Of a stretch of DNA of 5,799 nucleotides, positions 5,462 through 5,799 are shown piece after piece. The notes beneath the pieces are model-generated. The model worked only from the letters and a program-made list of their open reading frames with translations. It was not told where the DNA came from and did not search any database. The number at the start of each line of letters is the position of its first letter. Within the stretch, counting starts at the first letter, position 1. Source of the stretch: Candidatus Hydrogenedentota bacterium (GTDB taxonomy: Bacteria > Hydrogenedentota > Hydrogenedentia > Hydrogenedentales > CAITNO01); NCBI GenBank assembly GCA_903822375.1, contig CAIJOU010000307.1:1-5799 (forward strand). The letters run 5' to 3'. The position numbers were made by a program, and so were the translations under genes.

Positions 5462-5561
5462 GACGACAACAACGAACAAAGGCGGCATGCGCCATCTCAC
5501 GCAACGCCTGATCGCGGGGTTTCTCGACCACTGTGGTTGTGCCTCATCTGCCGTCGTCGGA

Positions 5562-5576
5562 GGTCCCGAAGGGACC
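5562..5576. repeat. GAA-loop hairpin abutting the left REP-like arm
   Basis: GGTCCC-GAA-GGGACC is a perfect 6-bp stem with a 3-nt loop. It ends on the base before the 38-bp arm begins. The core CCCGAAGGG resembles the ACCGAAGGGA core of that arm, so it looks like a shortened relative of the same unit. Confidence 0.75.
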
Positions 5577-5614
5577 AATGTGAGTAGCCGGAGGTGACCG
5601 AAGGGAACCTCCGG
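5577..5614 (+). repeat. REP-like unit, left copy (GTAG head plus imperfect palindrome)
   Basis: The arm reads AATGTGA, then GTAG (5584-5587), then a palindromic stretch (5588-5614) with perfect 8-bp ends CCGGAGGT and ACCTCCGG around an imperfect core GACCGAAGGGA. A GTAG or GGAG tetranucleotide ahead of an imperfect palindrome is the signature of REP sequences mobilised by RAYT (IS200/IS605-related) transposases. It is the perfect reverse complement of 5733-5770. Confidence 0.7.
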
Positions 5615-5632
5615 TATACGGAAGAAGCGCAT

Positions 5633-5710
5633 TTCAACCCCGCAGTGGGTTGAATGTAAATGGGTCCGGCCCAAGTGCTCCGAACACATTCAACCCGCTA
5701 CAGGGTTGAG
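5633..5710. repeat. Pair of TTCAACCC hairpins inside the REPIN-like unit
   Basis: Hairpin A is TTCAACCC (5633-5640), loop CGCAGT, GGGTTGAA (5647-5654). Hairpin B is TTCAACCC (5689-5696), loop GCTACA, GGGTTGAG (5703-5710). The inner halves also form an 11-bp inverted repeat with each other, GGGTTGAATGT (5647-5657) and ACATTCAACCC (5686-5696). The sequence can therefore fold either as two small hairpins or as one larger one, and is unrelated to the outer REP-like arms. Confidence 0.8.
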
Positions 5711-5732
5711 GGTTTTCTGGGAACTGTCTGTC

Positions 5733-5770
5733 CCGGAGGTTCCCTTCGGTCACCTCCGGCTACTCACATT
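5733..5770 (-). repeat. REP-like unit, right copy
   Basis: Perfect reverse complement of 5577-5614, with its GTAG head at 5763-5760 on the minus strand and its palindrome at 5733-5759. Confidence 0.7.
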
Positions 5771-5787
5771 CTTCCCCTTCGGGGAAG
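5771..5787. repeat. TTC-loop hairpin abutting the right REP-like arm
   Basis: CTTCCCC-TTC-GGGGAAG is a perfect 7-bp stem with a 3-nt loop starting on the base after the right arm. It mirrors the GAA-loop hairpin at 5562-5576 on the other side, giving the region a near-symmetric layout. Confidence 0.75.
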
Positions 5788-5799
5788 TGACCACTCACG

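Larger units (their letters stand above)
5577..5770. repeat. REPIN/BIME-like composite of two inverted REP-like units
   Basis: Two identical 38-bp arms in opposite orientation (5577-5614 and 5733-5770) have their GTAG heads pointing outward and enclose 118 bp. Inverted REP pairs of this kind are the mobile unit recognised as a REPIN or BIME in other bacteria. No RAYT gene is in the window, so any transposase would act in trans. The identity of the arms over 38 bp argues for recent insertion or gene conversion. Confidence 0.65.
5462..5799. other. 338-bp gene-free right end filled with palindromes
   Basis: No convincing gene is present. From 5462 to 5561 I see only a short dyad, ACCAC-T-GTGGT (5527-5537). 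From 5562 to the edge almost every base belongs to a hairpin or an inverted repeat, listed individually below. The last bases (ACTCAC at 5793-5798) echo the CTACTCAC of the right REP-like arm, so the array probably continues beyond the window. Confidence 0.8.

Noticed and set aside
5481..5493. Terminator after the small membrane-protein gene (GGCGGCATGCGCC)
   Set aside because: The dyad is imperfect, very short and not followed by a T-run.
5420..5689. An 89-codon minus-strand frame at the right end
   Set aside because: Much of it is encoded by the palindromic repeats and it overlaps the end of the membrane-protein gene; no protein features.
5562..5799. CRISPR array
   Set aside because: Repeats are inverted rather than direct, spacing is irregular and no regular unique spacers are present.

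Overview
The window looks like a high-GC bacterial chromosome fragment with an accessory character. The pairing of a secreted GH127-type (DUF1680) glycosidase with a lipid-free, signal-peptide-bearing FGE-sulfatase-domain protein and a membrane-anchored beta-sandwich protein is typical of polysaccharide-degrading lineages of the PVC group and of neighbours such as Planctomycetota, Lentisphaerota or Candidatus Hydrogenedentota. This placement is inference from gene content; no phylogenetic marker is present.

Layout from left to right. (1) 1-531 is mobile-element debris: a 5'-truncated view of an unidentified minus-strand ORF (1-54) and an IS630-type orfA (100-477, minus) that loses family similarity exactly at an A8 run. 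A perfect 15-bp inverted repeat lies between them and could couple their translation. (2) 532-2243 is a two-gene minus-strand operon: a single-pass membrane protein with an extracytoplasmic beta-sandwich-like region (1542-2243), followed with a one-base TGATG overlap by a secreted FGE-sulfatase-fold protein (532-1542) that carries an 11-residue tandem-repeat linker and lacks the catalytic cysteine pair of true formylglycine-generating enzymes. (3) 2244-2672 is a 429-bp gene-free stretch that holds one perfect and several near-perfect DnaA boxes in the same orientation, a 17-bp direct repeat, an odd 17-bp perfect dyad and several short palindromes. (4) 2673-4796 is a secreted GH127/DUF1680 glycosidase on the minus strand with a C-terminal carbohydrate-binding-like module. 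(5) 4797-4969 is a divergent promoter region. (6) 4970-5461 (plus) is a small, lower-GC, four-helix membrane protein of unknown function. (7) 5462-5799 has no gene and is dominated by nested palindromes: two GTAG-headed REP-like units in inverted orientation (38-bp perfect arms), enclosing a second pair of hairpins and flanked on both sides by directly abutting GAA/TTC-loop hairpins. This resembles a REPIN/BIME.

Working together: the glycosidase and the FGE-fold/membrane pair are all predicted to act outside the cytoplasm, and plausibly serve carbohydrate processing at the cell surface, but the genes are separated by the DnaA-box region and need not be co-transcribed. The most interesting non-coding signals are the REPIN-like composite at the right end and the phased DnaA-box cluster in the middle.
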